A stretch of DNA of 64,000 bases from Manihot esculenta (GCF_001659605.2 NC_035176.2:32296716-32360715); one strand, 5' to 3'; counted from the stretch's first letter, positions 24,989 to 36,099 are shown. Numbers and translations: made by a program. Notes: generated by a model from the letters alone, not told the origin.

Positions 24989-26009
24989 TCATAAATTAAT
25001 TTCAATTTCTGGGTGAGAATTGATCATTATCTGCAAATTATATATCAATAGCTTCTAAACAGTAACTGTTTATTAACATTTTTTTTTTGCACAGGCACTG
25101 CAGTATTATACTATTCCAAGAAGAAAATCAAGAAAGTTATGTTGCTGCTAAGTACACCCCAGATCGCTCTTTAATTTTTGCCTACCTCTATTTTGGTTAT
25201 TTATTTCGGATATTTTCTCTTGGGAGAGCTTTAGAAGGATCATGGTTGGAGACTTAATTAAAAAAAAAAAATTTGAAGTATGAGGGCTGAGAAAGAGAGC
25301 TACAAGGATCATTTAGCAATTGTGAGCCTTCTTAATTATATAATTAAGTTATATATCTCTCTAGTATGGAGGATCAGTTTGTGTTTGAGACAATATCTAG
25401 TGATCTTTTGGTTATCCAGTTGAAAGTATGGCTTGTTATTTATTTAATTACCATATCTCCCTTTACAAATCATCAGTACACAATGTTCTATATAAGGTTT
25501 CAAGAGGCAGCTTTGTCCAGCAGTGGTCCAAGGAATATTTGACTTAAAATTACAAATAACCAATATAATGTTCTTTTTCTGCAAAGCAATTAAAGGCAAA
25601 AGGATCATTGCTGATGGACCACACACACACACATATATGATATCCATGCATGAGCATGCTCTCTAAACATAATTAGATAATTAGAAGCAATCAAGAAACC
25701 GAGCTATGCATTAGATATAACTGGTCTGATATATCAAAACCCTAAGCTTAATTATCTAGCAAAACGACTATATATAACCCTACGTCGTTTGGATCTGAAG
25801 CTATCGTGCATGTGTTGCTTGCAGGAAGGATCATGGTGATTCCATGCATTCAGATTGATGGGTGCTATATATAATATATATATATATGGATCATGTAGAC
25901 TCTAAGTTCAAAATATATAATTACAAATCAATAAATTATGGTATGTGATATTTTGAAATTAAGAGAAAATAAAGTTTATAAAGTGTGTAAATTTCGTATG
26001 AAAAGTCAT
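24989..26009. other. 3' UTR of the RanBP2 gene and AT-rich DNA
   Basis: The 3' UTR contains the intron noted above and probably ends near 25,440. The rest is AT-rich with (TA) and (CA) runs (25,620-25,640 and 25,868-25,890). No gene is seen. Confidence 0.4.
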
Positions 26010-26340
26010 GTATTTCCCTATATTCCTTTTTTTCTCTGTTCTTTAATGACACATATAATCGTCATTCTATTACAGTACCACATGTTTTTGTCACGCAGAT
26101 TCATACGTACGGACGTACCTATCTATTCATTTTCATTATACCGCCATTTAATTCTCTTCCAGCGTGTGCGTGTTGATAAAGCTATGGTGTATCTGGACAT
26201 ACTCTCCTACTTCCCGTTACATCACACGCTAGACCATCTTCTGATGGGTCCAGGCCTTGGGCCAATCCGGCCTACTTTAGCTACGGGTTGAATGACGTGT
26301 TGATGGGTCGACCCGCTTAGTAGTTCTATTGAATTTTAGA
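26010..26340. repeat. Diverged non-coding repeat, copy 2
   Basis: It shares ordered blocks with 23,218-23,580 (see that entry). An open frame that crosses it (25938-26291) has no recognisable domain and is probably fortuitous. Confidence 0.4.
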
Positions 26341-26399
26341 CTTGTTCTTTCTTTAGAGTTCAGTCTCAGCTCGAGTGCCCAGCGATCATTACCATGTAT

Positions 26400-27230
26400 T
26401 GTAAATACTACTTCCGTCCTATTCAAATTCCTCTAAGTTTTTTTATAAAAATTAAGATAATATTAGGATAATCTAATTTTAATTAAAATAATAATAATAA
26501 TAATTGACTACTTTATTCAGACAGATTTTTGTCCAATTTTCTAAGAGACAAATATATTGAAAATAATAAATATAATCTAATGAACTTCCAAAACGAGAAG
26601 ATTTATATATTTAAAAAAAAAAGAGAGAGAGAGAAAGGAGTCACATAGGATTCCAAAGCTTTTAAAAACAGCTTTCATGGGTTCCCTCATTGACCTCTTG
26701 GGTATATAAGATTGAAAAATAAAAAAGGAATAATTTGTAATGGTCAAAAAGTAAGCACACATTCATTAGTGTCTGCTACTACACTCCATTATATAGCTTT
26801 TAGCAAGATTCTTTGTTTCACTTTAAGCATAGCTTTATGTTACTTCATTTGCTTCTTTGTTGATGTTAGCCAAGTCAAGTACTACTACTACTTCCCATCC
26901 TTTTTCTTTACAAGTTTTTCTCTCCATATTCACTGCATTCCCATCTTTATTTTATTATTTAATAATTAATTATATTCTGGGGAAAATCTGTCCAAAAAAA
27001 TATGAGTTGGAATGACCACGTCCTCTACCTGTTGGCCACGACCCGGTAAATTCGTAACATGTCAAGAAATTGAAATAGATGAAGAGGTTGTCAAGAAAGA
27101 AGTGTAAGAAGCATTGAAAACTAAGAAATAGTTGGTTGTCATATTGACTAATTATTTAGCTGTGAAATGAGGGAATAATAATTATTTTGTATATTTAATT
27201 TATAGTACAAAAATTTTCATAAATGTTATA
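26400..27230. other. AT-rich intergenic DNA with a possible MITE fragment
   Basis: ACTACTTCCGTCCTATTCAA at 26408 resembles one end of Stowaway-like MITEs (CTCCGTCC type). No clear opposite end was found. The rest is AT-rich without genes. Confidence 0.3.
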
Positions 27231-27234
27231 TGAT

Positions 27235-27690
27235 ATGTTGGGTAAATATTCATTCGGTTCGGTTTAAAATCAAATTAATTAAATTAAAAGTAGAAAATTT
27301 GGTATTTATAAAAATCAAATTGAATTGATTTTGATCATAAATTAAATCAAATCAAATTGATTTGATTCGATTCGATTCGATTTGATCGGTTTTAATTTTT
27401 AATAAAATTTTTATTTTTTACACTTTATTTTTAATATTTTAAAATTTAATTAAAATACTTTGATTTTAATATAATTTAATCTCTATATTATCAAAAATAA
27501 TATATTATTATCACTAATCGGTTCGATTCAGTTTTTTCAATTTGTTTTTATTAAAACCAAAATGAATCGAAATAATTAAAATTTTTAAAATTAAAAATTA
27601 AACCGAAATAAATAAAAAATCAAACTGAATTTTTAAATTAATTCAGTTCGATCGATTTTTTCAGATTGAATCGAATATTGCTCACTCCTA
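27235..27690. mobile_element. Foldback/MITE-like element rich in TTCGATTCGATT motifs
   Basis: The left end (ATTCATTCGGTTCGGTTTAA) and the reverse complement of the right end (AATATTCGATTCAATCTGAA) match imperfectly, so the block can fold back. Its interior is AT-rich with runs of ATTCGATTCGATT. Such non-autonomous elements are common in plant intergenic DNA. Borders are approximate and no target duplication was identified. Confidence 0.45.
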
Positions 27691-28870
27691 ATGATAATGC
27701 ACAAAATTAGCCGAATGCACAAAATTAGCCGATTACTATAGAGGTAATTTAGTATATATGTTCGGTATTTTCAATTTTGTTATAATAAACTTTAAAGAGA
27801 TAAAATGCTTATTTAAAAGTGTTTTTCATACTATATATATATCTTTATTATTAATTTGGTTTGAGTTATATGGAATATAAATTGAATTGAGAACAACATA
27901 TTCTTTAATTTTCATAAAGACCTACATGCTAAAATTGAAATTCAGGCCAATAATGGAGATTTTGAGATATAATAATAAGGTCATCATAATTAAATTGAGT
28001 ACTCAACTCAAGGACAATGAATTAGCTAGGAAGATTCCTTGAAACTTGAAGAATGATAAAATTTTCATATTTTTTTCCAAAACCAATAAATAATGCATTA
28101 ATTTCAATATAACAAGGAAAGGACATTTGATGGAGGATGTTGCTGATAAAAGAAGAACAACAACATCTTTAATCATGGTTTTTAAATGGCAGTTGGGCCC
28201 AAAAAAGCTATCAAAAAACAAAAAGAATTGGAATTTATTAAGTACAAAGTTTGCTCAATTTTAATTAACACTGTGATAGTCAATGCTATCAAAATAAGGT
28301 AGCTTTTTATCCAATTCAAGCTAACAAAAATCAATTTTTTACTTAAAAAATCTTTTTTAAAAGTTTTTTCCTTTTTCCAACTTTATAAATCAAGCATGCT
28401 CTAACCTATCAAACTTTCTTTTTTCCCACTTTTTCTTTCTTTCTTTCTCTTCTATCAACCAAACACGTTCTGGTCTTTTTTATACACCTTCTTTGATTAA
28501 TTATTACCAAAACGTTCCTTATTATGCTCTAATTATTTGATAATGTAGCATGCTAAATATATTTTAAATAATACGTAATTAAATTTAAATTTACGTAATT
28601 AATGTCCTCTGATTCTATTAATTTTTCTATTGAATATCACAAAAAAATTTGGGAATTATTAGTATTATAATAATAATAATTAATAATTCAATTTTATTAA
28701 ATAAAGAAAAGATCCATATCTTAAAATTGTCGAAAGTCCAGACGGAGGCCCATGTTTGATTGTTTCGCTTTCATACAAGAAATCGAGCCCAAATCGAAAT
28801 TGCCCAACTATTGCAGATCAGCTTTTGCACTTCGCGTACTGGCAAAACTGTAATCAAGTCAGGTCTTTTT
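27691..28870. other. AT-rich intergenic DNA
   Basis: A short tandem (ATGCACAAAATTAGCCGA, two copies at about 27,697-27,732) marks the left side. Otherwise no gene or clear repeat is seen. The 5' leader of the next gene probably begins near 28,780. Confidence 0.4.
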
Positions 28871-29019
28871 TCCTGAATCTTCTTTTTCATACTTGATTTT
28901 GAATGTTGTTTTTATGTTGATGCTGTTTATATGAGCTATCAGTCACATGTTCTCCTATTATTGGTGTGGTTGATTGTGGGGCTTATGCTGGATCGTATGC
29001 TGATTACATGTTCGATAAA

Positions 29020-29031
29020 ATGTCGCAATGA
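29020..29031 (+). other. Minimal upstream ORF overlapping the putative start
   Basis: ATG TCG CAA TGA ends inside the ATG of the 29028 frame (ATGA overlap). It could permit termination-reinitiation, or it may show that the real start lies downstream. Confidence 0.4.
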
Positions 29032-30398
29032 AGTTCGTTGATGTAATAGAATTACATGTTGGTTGTAAATTTGCAATATTGAGGATTTGGATATCCATAA
29101 TGATCTATATGCATGTGCGAAATTTTCTTAATGCTGCAAAGTATTTGACATCCAAGAGAAATTATACTGTCAACTTGCATTTGATGATGTATCACTGCTC
29201 AAGGAAATCCCAGGATGAAGTTTTGCCTTCTAGGTGGTATAATAAAGCATTCCCAAGTATAACAAAATTGACCCAACAGTTGAAAAATGTGGATTTGATT
29301 GATGGAAAGTTGGTGAATATCAACGATGATTCAATCATTATTGATGATCGTATTGCGGAGAAGATGAATACTTTGAAGTCACTTGTCAGGGTCTTTATTG
29401 GTTCGCCTTGGGTTCAGCAAAATCTGAAAGAAAATGTAGAGGCTGCTTCAGCTACTACAAAATTCAAGCCAGTCGTTTCATTTAGCAAGCTGAGCGAAAG
29501 AGAGCCCATGACCGTGAATTCCCTAACCAAAATAAGCAATTTCCTTGGCGTATCTGCTCAACAAAGGAAGTTGGTGCGTTCCACAATATGTCCACAGGTG
29601 ACACAGCATCGGATATTTACAGGTGCCCTTGAGGAGATACTCAATGGATTAAAGTCAGAGATGGATTTTCTGCATTATGACTGTTCGGGCAAAGGGTGTA
29701 ATATGGGGCAACAGATAATCTCTAGCTGTTTAAACTTCCTGGCTCATACTGACATCTCAGATCATGAGAGCACTTCATGGATGCAACTTGGGTCCCATAA
29801 AAGCGTCAATCCTCATTGTTCTGGTACATGGGAAGATGTGCTTGAGATGTTCAATGATCTAATTAGGTATTTGGAAAGTGAGAAGGGATTAGTTTATCAT
29901 GTGGCAAAACTTGAGGTAATGAAAGAAGGATTGTCTCAGATCAAGGATGTGTTGATTGACAAGGCTATTGGATACAAAGAGGTTCGGCATCAGGAAAGCC
30001 TAGTGCAGAAGAAGCTCTCCAAGACACTGGGTTACTCTTCACGCTGCCTGTCCACACTTTTATTGTATTACCTCTATGGACATGTTAGAGACATTGAAGT
30101 TGATTTATGTGGAGGAGTTTATGGTGGTGAAGGTGGCGCTAGGTTTTGCTTGTGCATGGGGAGGATTTTGACTTCAGATGAAGAGAAGATGGTTAGGAGT
30201 GGGGTAAAGCAGTTGGACAGGGCTCTTGGGCTATTCAAGTTTATATGGGAAACAGCAAGGATGCAAGGAGTCTTAGAACTGCAAGGCCATCTCTGGTGTG
30301 TTGGGGCCAAGGATAGGACATTCACCTATAGGGGAACCTTGTTCTTTGTACATGGTATCATTGACAAAATTGAAATAAACGGATCAAATGAGTTGTAA
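29028..30398 (+). CDS. Uncharacterised plant protein, single exon
   Basis: An uninterrupted 456-codon frame is clearly coding in length and composition. I do not recognise a named domain. The C-terminal half looks globular and conserved in style (SRCLSTLLLYYLYGHVRDIE, GGVYGGEGGARFCLCMG, LGLFKFIWETARMQGVLELQ, GHLWCVGAKDRTFTYRGTLF). There is no signal peptide, clear membrane span or catalytic signature. The start is uncertain: ATG at 29028 is the first in frame, but the next 50 residues look poorly constrained, and Met53 or Met54 (29184, 29187) just before YHCSRKSQDEVLPSRWY may be the true start. Several short upstream ATGs lie in the leader, one overlapping the 29028 ATG. Confidence 0.7.
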   Translation: MKFVDVIELHVGCKFAILRIWISIMIYMHVRNFLNAAKYLTSKRNYTVNLHLMMYHCSRKSQDEVLPSRWYNKAFPSITKLTQQLKNVDLIDGKLVNINDDSIIIDDRIAEKMNTLKSLVRVFIGSPWVQQNLKENVEAASATTKFKPVVSFSKLSEREPMTVNSLTKISNFLGVSAQQRKLVRSTICPQVTQHRIFTGALEEILNGLKSEMDFLHYDCSGKGCNMGQQIISSCLNFLAHTDISDHESTSWMQLGSHKSVNPHCSGTWEDVLEMFNDLIRYLESEKGLVYHVAKLEVMKEGLSQIKDVLIDKAIGYKEVRHQESLVQKKLSKTLGYSSRCLSTLLLYYLYGHVRDIEVDLCGGVYGGEGGARFCLCMGRILTSDEEKMVRSGVKQLDRALGLFKFIWETARMQGVLELQGHLWCVGAKDRTFTYRGTLFFVHGIIDKIEINGSNEL

Positions 30399-31172
30399 CT
30401 TCCATATTTGATTTACTGCCTTCTAGACAGTTCTGCTATCCTATCTATTGTTTTGGTTTACAAAATTCATATACAGCAATCTTTATACTTTCCAGAACTC
30501 TTTATGCTTTGCTTACTGCTTAGAATGAAAAGCCTGCTCATTGGATGTAGGAATTCTGATCTCTTTGTATATGTCAAATCTGTGTAACCTTGTATATCTA
30601 TTATGTCATCTGCTGAAACTATAAGCATTACTTACAGGAGAATTTGATGCTCTTTTGTCTATATTGGTCAAGTTTATTATTTTTGTTCTTTGCAGTTTTC
30701 TTCATTTAATTATTCATTTGTGGACTGTAATGCTGATTTTTGTGTTGGGTGAGCACCACAGAATACCTATACTTACTAAGCAGTAACAAGAAAACTGGAA
30801 GAAGAGGTGCATTCAAGATGCTTCTTATTGATACCTTATATAGAGGCTCAGCTGGTAGAGTTGGTTACAACAGAATAACTAACTAGCTTCCACTAGGTTG
30901 TAGAATAAATATTGCTAATCTTCTAGAATCTTAGCTTGAGCTTCCCATAATAAGCAGCCTTTTCCTGCTTGTTGCTTGTTGCTTCGTAGATTCTGCATTT
31001 CATCAACAGATTGGGAAGAGTAAAATAAGAAAGCATTAAAAGATTAAGCTTGCAACAGAAGAAATGGAACAATCATTCATAACTTCGGTGAGAAGCATCG
31101 ACATGAAAAAAAAAAAAAGAGAAGACAGTTGCACAATTTGAAGTCAAATGTGAAAGCAACTGAAATAATACA
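30399..31172. other. Convergent 3' regions
   Basis: This lies between the stops of the uncharacterised gene (+) and the DUF247 gene (-). It is T-rich with no genes and probably comprises the two 3' UTRs. Confidence 0.45.
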
Positions 31173-32483
31173 CTATGAGATCTGTATCACAGAACAAAGA
31201 GTCTGTACGAAAGTGAGCAGAAGAAGAATAACTGCGGCAGTGACAGAAATGACAGCCCATGGATTGTTGAAGTAATTGTGTTTCAATATTGCCTGCCACT
31301 TATGCCAACGGACTTTGCAGTAATCATTCAAATCTTCGCAGAGAAGTGAATAACTGAACACATTAGAATCAAACAAAACTTCTTTGGCAAGGTTGTTGAA
31401 AAGCATTGCAGCTTCTAGATTGTTAGCCAGCATGTTTTTCATAATCCCACATTTGACAAGTAATTCTACATCATGGGCAGTGTTTATAAGGATGTCCATG
31501 ATGACAATATAATCACTGATATCTGAAACTTTGCAGTGGCACTGCTCGAATGCAATAAGATTCCGAAAAAATGCTTCTGTCATCTCACTCACCCTTATAT
31601 GCGGTATTTCCAGAATTCCATCAATAAATTGCAAGTCCAGCAAGTGTTTTGTTGATGCTACCTTGAATTTAACTCCAGCTTCATGAAGCTCAGTTAAGCT
31701 TTTTGTCCCGTCGAACACTAGTCTCCGCCTTAGTGGTTGTTTTTGCCTGAATGGCCGGTGACAAAGCCTTAGGAAATCAACAAAATGCCTAACTTCAGAG
31801 CTTTTCATGGTGTTGAAGTCATGATCTAGTTGTGCAAAGGAATTGAAATAAGCATGGATTATATTAAGAAGGGAAGGCCACTGACTTGAACCAGAAGCTG
31901 CTCTGCTCTTGGCAAGATCCAAGACATCCCCAAGAATGAAGTATGGAAGCTGATTTTCAATCAACAACATGTCACGATATATATCAAACACAAGGCCTGA
32001 TCTATCAATGACGCATTCGATTTCACAAGTTAAGTGAGGAAAAACTCTTCCCAACAAAATATCAATAGTGAATGCTGCATCAACAGTGATTATTTGCACA
32101 AATTCATCACTGGTAAGCTCAATAGTTTCAGCATAGCAGTTTCTTGCTCTTTTCTCCCTGTCTTTTATAAACTTCACAAGATCATCCAACTTTACCTTTG
32201 TCTGCTGCAGAAAATTCTGTAAATGTCTCCATTTGTGCTCTTCCATGGCACCTAAGCCAGGCCTGCCATGGTGAAGAGGACCAATTGAAACTAATCGAGG
32301 CGTGTAGGCTTTCTCATTAACATCTCGGAGTCTCTTGGGTACTCTATAAATACATCTCTCTGAGGATACAGGGGCTAAACTTCTCAACCTGTTCTTCATA
32401 GAAGTTACCAACAGGCTACTGCCTTGAGGATGTTCAATGTTAACTGAGGCACAGCTGCTGCTTCTTTCTCTTTGGATTTCCAT
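31173..32483 (-). CDS. DUF247 protein (UPF0481 family)
   Basis: Single exon. From the ATG at 32483 the protein has 436 aa, the usual DUF247 length. An ATG 24 codons upstream (32555) is also in frame and would add MLPRFFLCHLIFTLLAKF, which does not look like the family, so I prefer 32483. Hallmarks in order are IYRVPKRLRDVNEKAYTPRL, VSIGPLHHG, MEEHKWRHLQNFL, RDMLLIENQLPYFIL, GVKFK and the C-terminal membrane anchor (WAVISVTAAVILLLLTFVQT) preceded by LNDYCKVRWHKWQAILKHNY. DUF247 proteins are plant-specific and probably plasma-membrane tethered. Some grass members act in self-incompatibility, but most have no known role. Confidence 0.92.
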   Translation of the reverse strand: MEIQRERSSSCASVNIEHPQGSSLLVTSMKNRLRSLAPVSSERCIYRVPKRLRDVNEKAYTPRLVSIGPLHHGRPGLGAMEEHKWRHLQNFLQQTKVKLDDLVKFIKDREKRARNCYAETIELTSDEFVQIITVDAAFTIDILLGRVFPHLTCEIECVIDRSGLVFDIYRDMLLIENQLPYFILGDVLDLAKSRAASGSSQWPSLLNIIHAYFNSFAQLDHDFNTMKSSEVRHFVDFLRLCHRPFRQKQPLRRRLVFDGTKSLTELHEAGVKFKVASTKHLLDLQFIDGILEIPHIRVSEMTEAFFRNLIAFEQCHCKVSDISDYIVIMDILINTAHDVELLVKCGIMKNMLANNLEAAMLFNNLAKEVLFDSNVFSYSLLCEDLNDYCKVRWHKWQAILKHNYFNNPWAVISVTAAVILLLLTFVQTLCSVIQIS

Positions 32484-32555
32484 CCAATTGGTGCTGTGAT
32501 TGAATTTGGCTAATAACGTGAAAATGAGATGGCAAAGGAAAAACCTCGGGAGCAT

Positions 32556-33511
32556 AAACTTGAAGGCGTGCAGTCAACGGTGTCCTCTGTGTTTGGTCCT
32601 CTAATTTCAAGCGGATGCTAATGAATAGTCTTAAGAATGAATGGATTAATTTTTTGGAGAAAAAGAATACTCACCAACCGCAAATAAGAATAATAAAAGC
32701 AGACCCGGCCGAAACCGGTCCGGATCAAACCCAAAACCGGATTACTAAATTTTAAAATATTAATCATTAGTAAAAATATAACATAAATTTTTAGTTAAAA
32801 TATATAAAAAAACTAGGTGTGTTTAAAGAGTATTCTTACTAGGAGTTGATACATAAAATCAATAATAATATAATAAATTACTAAAAATTTTAAAATTATC
32901 CATTAAACTCATAAGCTATACTTACATGGAAATTAAATTAGATTTAAATATATTAAATAGGCAGGATGAGATGATATTATTGGTGTGTCTAGAGGCAAAT
33001 CTAAATGGGAGCACTTGTCTTACTGTAAGACAATTTACCATTCAGAGATTGGAAGTTCCAGCCTCAAACCTTTAAGTTCTGGCCTCAAACCTTTAAGACT
33101 TGAATATCATATTCCAAGCATAAATTAGCTCAAACTAACTTATAAAAAGTCATACTGAATGCCAAACTTTTGCCTTAGTAGAGCATATTATCATTCATTC
33201 TATGTAGAAAAGTCTGTTTATTTCAGCAAGAAATAGTCGGCTAAATTGTTTGCATTTTCAGTCTACATAGATTGAGGAAAGTGGTGAAAAATCTGCTGGG
33301 TCTGACCGCCTGAGTACCTCCCTTCACTAAAAACAGCCATTAGCATGAGGACATTCACAAGAAAGGTCAAAAAAGGAGGCTCCTTTATCTTCCTAATATT
33401 CCATCCCATGACCTATTTCCTCAAGTCTTCTCCCATTTTTCTGTTTTTTCATCCTATACATTTCTATTAAAACAGCCATTTGTACCACAAGCCACAAAGA
33501 ATTCAAGAGGC
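32556..33511. other. Intergenic DNA
   Basis: AT-rich, with a short direct repeat at 33,055-33,105 (GGCCTCAAACCTTTAAG-like, two copies). No gene is seen. Confidence 0.4.
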
Positions 33512-34759
33512 ATGGAAACTCTGCAAAGGGCTAAAGTTTTTAGGAGGCAAGGTTCATCAGGATCAGTATGGGATGAGAATTTCTTGTTGGTAGAAGACAG
33601 GGTATAGTACAGGGAGCTAAGGCTGTAACGATCCGAAAACTGGACCGCTACCGGCGCTAGGATCCAGATCGACATAAGGCCGCCGGGACCCGTAGCAAGC
33701 TTAACATACATTATACCTGTTAAATCCCATACATGATCAAACATCTACATAAAACATTAAATTTTTTCATTCATTTACCAAGCTTAACCTGTGCATGCAC
33801 AAACTTATAAACATAAAACCCCACACTGGAGCTCTCATCAAATGCTCCAATGGGGCAACATATCATACATTAAGCTTGGTTTACATAAACATCAATAAAT
33901 CATTTCCTTAAAAGATCATGTACCCAAAAAAGGATTAACCAACATGCTAGGGTCAAGCACAACTCTAAACCTCAATAAACATCATTATATTACATTATTA
34001 TACTATACTTTATATTACATTGTCTTTCTCATGTCCACAACTAGCTATTACATAAAACATAACTTTATTCTTGTTGACTTCCTGATTTATCCCGTACCTG
34101 CAAACCTGGGGGATTAAGGGAATGGGGTGAGCTACTAAAGCCCAGTGAGCAGAATAGTAAAAACATTATATTTAAAGTTCATGATTTCATGAAATGCATC
34201 ACATCACAGACAAATCACCTTAAGGATGAACTTGTCATCAATAGCCCTCTACATTTCCATTAGTGCCAGAACGTAGAATGGGTCCTGGTCTTTCTCTTAC
34301 ATAACATATCATAACATTCCAATGTGCCAGGGACGTAGAATGGGTCTTTCTGGACTTCCATACTGTATCATCATCATATCATACCATACGAGGGCTAATG
34401 GATCACTCAATGTTCATCCACATCAACAACATAATATGCAATGCAACATATTCGTGAATTCTAATGCAAACAACCTAATATATCTCATGGCATTCATGAT
34501 GCGTGATTCATGCTAAAACTTTCATTATTTGCTTTCAAACATAAAGAGTCATTCTACTCACCTCAGGCTAGCTCTGACAAGACACTGAAGCAGCTATCTC
34601 ACTGCTGGGGTCCTCGGTTCCTCGGGTCCAAACCTACACAGGTGAACTCAAATGAGGGACCAAACATACATGAACATGACTCTAAACTACTCCCCAAAAA
34701 CCCCCTAAAACACCTTAAAACGATCATAGAAAACATGCAAAGGAAGGCTGAACAGGGCA

Positions 34760-35092
34760 CTTTCGGCGGCAGGTTCGGCGGCCGAAAGTCCCTCCAGAGC
34801 AGAAACTCAGCCACTTTCGGCGGCACCTTCGGCGGCCGAAAGTGGTTCCAGAGCTAAAACTCATGCATGTTCGGCGGCACCTTCGGCGGCCGAATCTTCC
34901 CTCCAGAGCCGAAAGTCCACTTTCGGGGGCAGGGTTCGGCAGCCAAAAGCTTGCCTTCACAGGCAGGTTTGGCGGCACCTTCGGCGGCCGAATCTTCCCT
35001 CCAGAGCCGAAAGTCCACTTTCGGGGGCAGGGTTCGGCAGCTAAAAGCTTGCCTCCACAGGCAGGTTCGGCGGTTGAAAGTCCTTCGGCTGC
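34760..35092. repeat. GC-rich repeat array inside the LTR
   Basis: The 13-mer TTCGGCGGCCGAA occurs at 34774, 34828, 34882 and 34980, and again outside the array at 35687 and 35707. A 98-bp unit containing it is repeated almost exactly (34882 and 34980). The arms TTCGG/CCGAA are inverted around CGG, so each motif can form a small hairpin. Confidence 0.85.
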
Positions 35093-35623
35093 CTAACCTG
35101 AGTTCTTCCAAATTGTAGAACTCAGCCTCTACATGCACCATTTGCCTCCCAAACCATTCAAACATGCATTTAGCTATTCTATAACATGCATACACAAGCA
35201 AATAAGCATTTAGGGGTCTCAAACTATCCTAAACCCCAACACAAACACATAAAGCAACTCAAACATCATACATTACCCAAAAACTCAACATTTACCCTAA
35301 CAACAAACAACTAACTTACACATGCATTTCTACCCCATAAACCCCTCAAAACTTATTAAAAACATGGAAGAAGGGTGGGATCTACTCTTACCTCTTGAAA
35401 AACAAGAGGAGAAGCGATCCAACTCGGAGATGTGGAGAAAATGAGCTCCGGGGTCTCCAAGCTCCAAAACTTGATCTTTAGCTCAAAAACCTTAAAAACA
35501 AGATGGAAACTTGTAAAAATCATGAAAACTTGGAGGAAGAACACAGGATCGACAAGGGGGCGGCGGAAACTCACATTGGCCGGAAATGGGGAGAGGAAAC
35601 TCGCCCATTTCGGACAAGGGACC

Positions 35624-35632
35624 CCTTTATAG
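35624..35632 (-). promoter_or_regulatory. LTR TATA box
   Basis: CTATAAAGG on the minus strand, about 270 bp inside the U3 end of the solo LTR, is the likely retrotransposon core promoter. Transcription would run towards lower coordinates, through the left part of the disrupted gene in antisense. Confidence 0.5.
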
Positions 35633-36099
35633 GTGGCTGGCCAGACCACTTTCGGGGGCCTAACGTGTCTCCGCATGCACCCCATGTTCGGCGGCCGAAC
35701 ATGAGGTTCGGCGGCCGAACCTGGGTTTTCCTCCATTCCCATTTCTTTTCCAAAACTTGATTTATTTCTTACTTAAAACCTTAAAACATATGAAAACATT
35801 TTAGAAAAACGTATTTTACCCCTTCTAGAGAGTTCCGACATCCGAGATTCCACCGGACGGTGGGAATTCCGATGTCGGAGTCTAGCCAGGTATTACAAAG
35901 GCCATGCCAAAGTGCCTCAAACATTAGAAGTACGCATCGTAGCAGCTCAAGTGCAGCAGCAGCAACTTCTTGCCCTCGCTGCCTCTCTCCTCCAGGAATA
36001 ATGAAACATACTTTTTGTAAAGGTTTTGAGAAGGGTTTAGCCGTCCAAAAGTGCAAAATTTTCAGTAATAAGTAATTTTCCTGAAACATCATCACTCAT

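Larger units (their letters stand above)
33624..35897 (-). mobile_element. Solo LTR with 5-bp target-site duplication
   Basis: The plus strand starts TGTAACGATCCG and ends GGTATTACA. The flanks are identical: AAGGC at 33619-33623 and AAGGC at 35898-35902, the 5-bp duplication expected of an LTR retrotransposon. No internal gag/pol is present, so it is a solo LTR. Orientation is minus: on that strand the TG-end is TGTAATACC, a TATA box (CTATAAAGG, 35632-35624) follows, and the CA-end is CGTTACA. It is unusually long and holds a GC-rich repeat array. The perfect duplication suggests a fairly recent insertion. Confidence 0.85.
33512..36075 (+). pseudogene. DUF4666 / MAPK-substrate-like gene (At1g80180 type) split by a solo LTR
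   Basis: The left piece (33512-33623) starts ATG and reads METLQRAKVFRRQGSSGSVW then DENFLL, the signature N terminus of DUF4666 proteins (MAPK substrates of the MASS type). The right piece (35903-36075) continues in the same frame: LRPCQSASNIRSTHRSSSS, a Ser/Ala-rich part, then GIMKHTFCKGFEKGLAVQKC, ending TAA. The two join to 95 codons once the 2,274-bp LTR and one copy of its 5-bp duplication are ignored. A TAG at 33605-33607 (codon 32) also interrupts the left piece. Both the insertion and the stop make it a pseudogene. The family call rests on the N-terminal motif. Confidence 0.65.

Noticed and set aside
31173..34000. Possible defence or toxin-like cluster around the DUF247 gene
   Set aside because: The neighbours are an unrelated uncharacterised gene and a transposon-split DUF4666 gene; there is no cluster logic.
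34599..35742. Several overlapping open frames on both strands in the solo LTR
   Set aside because: They arise from the GC-rich repeat array, are open in many frames at once, and show no gag, pol or other domain.
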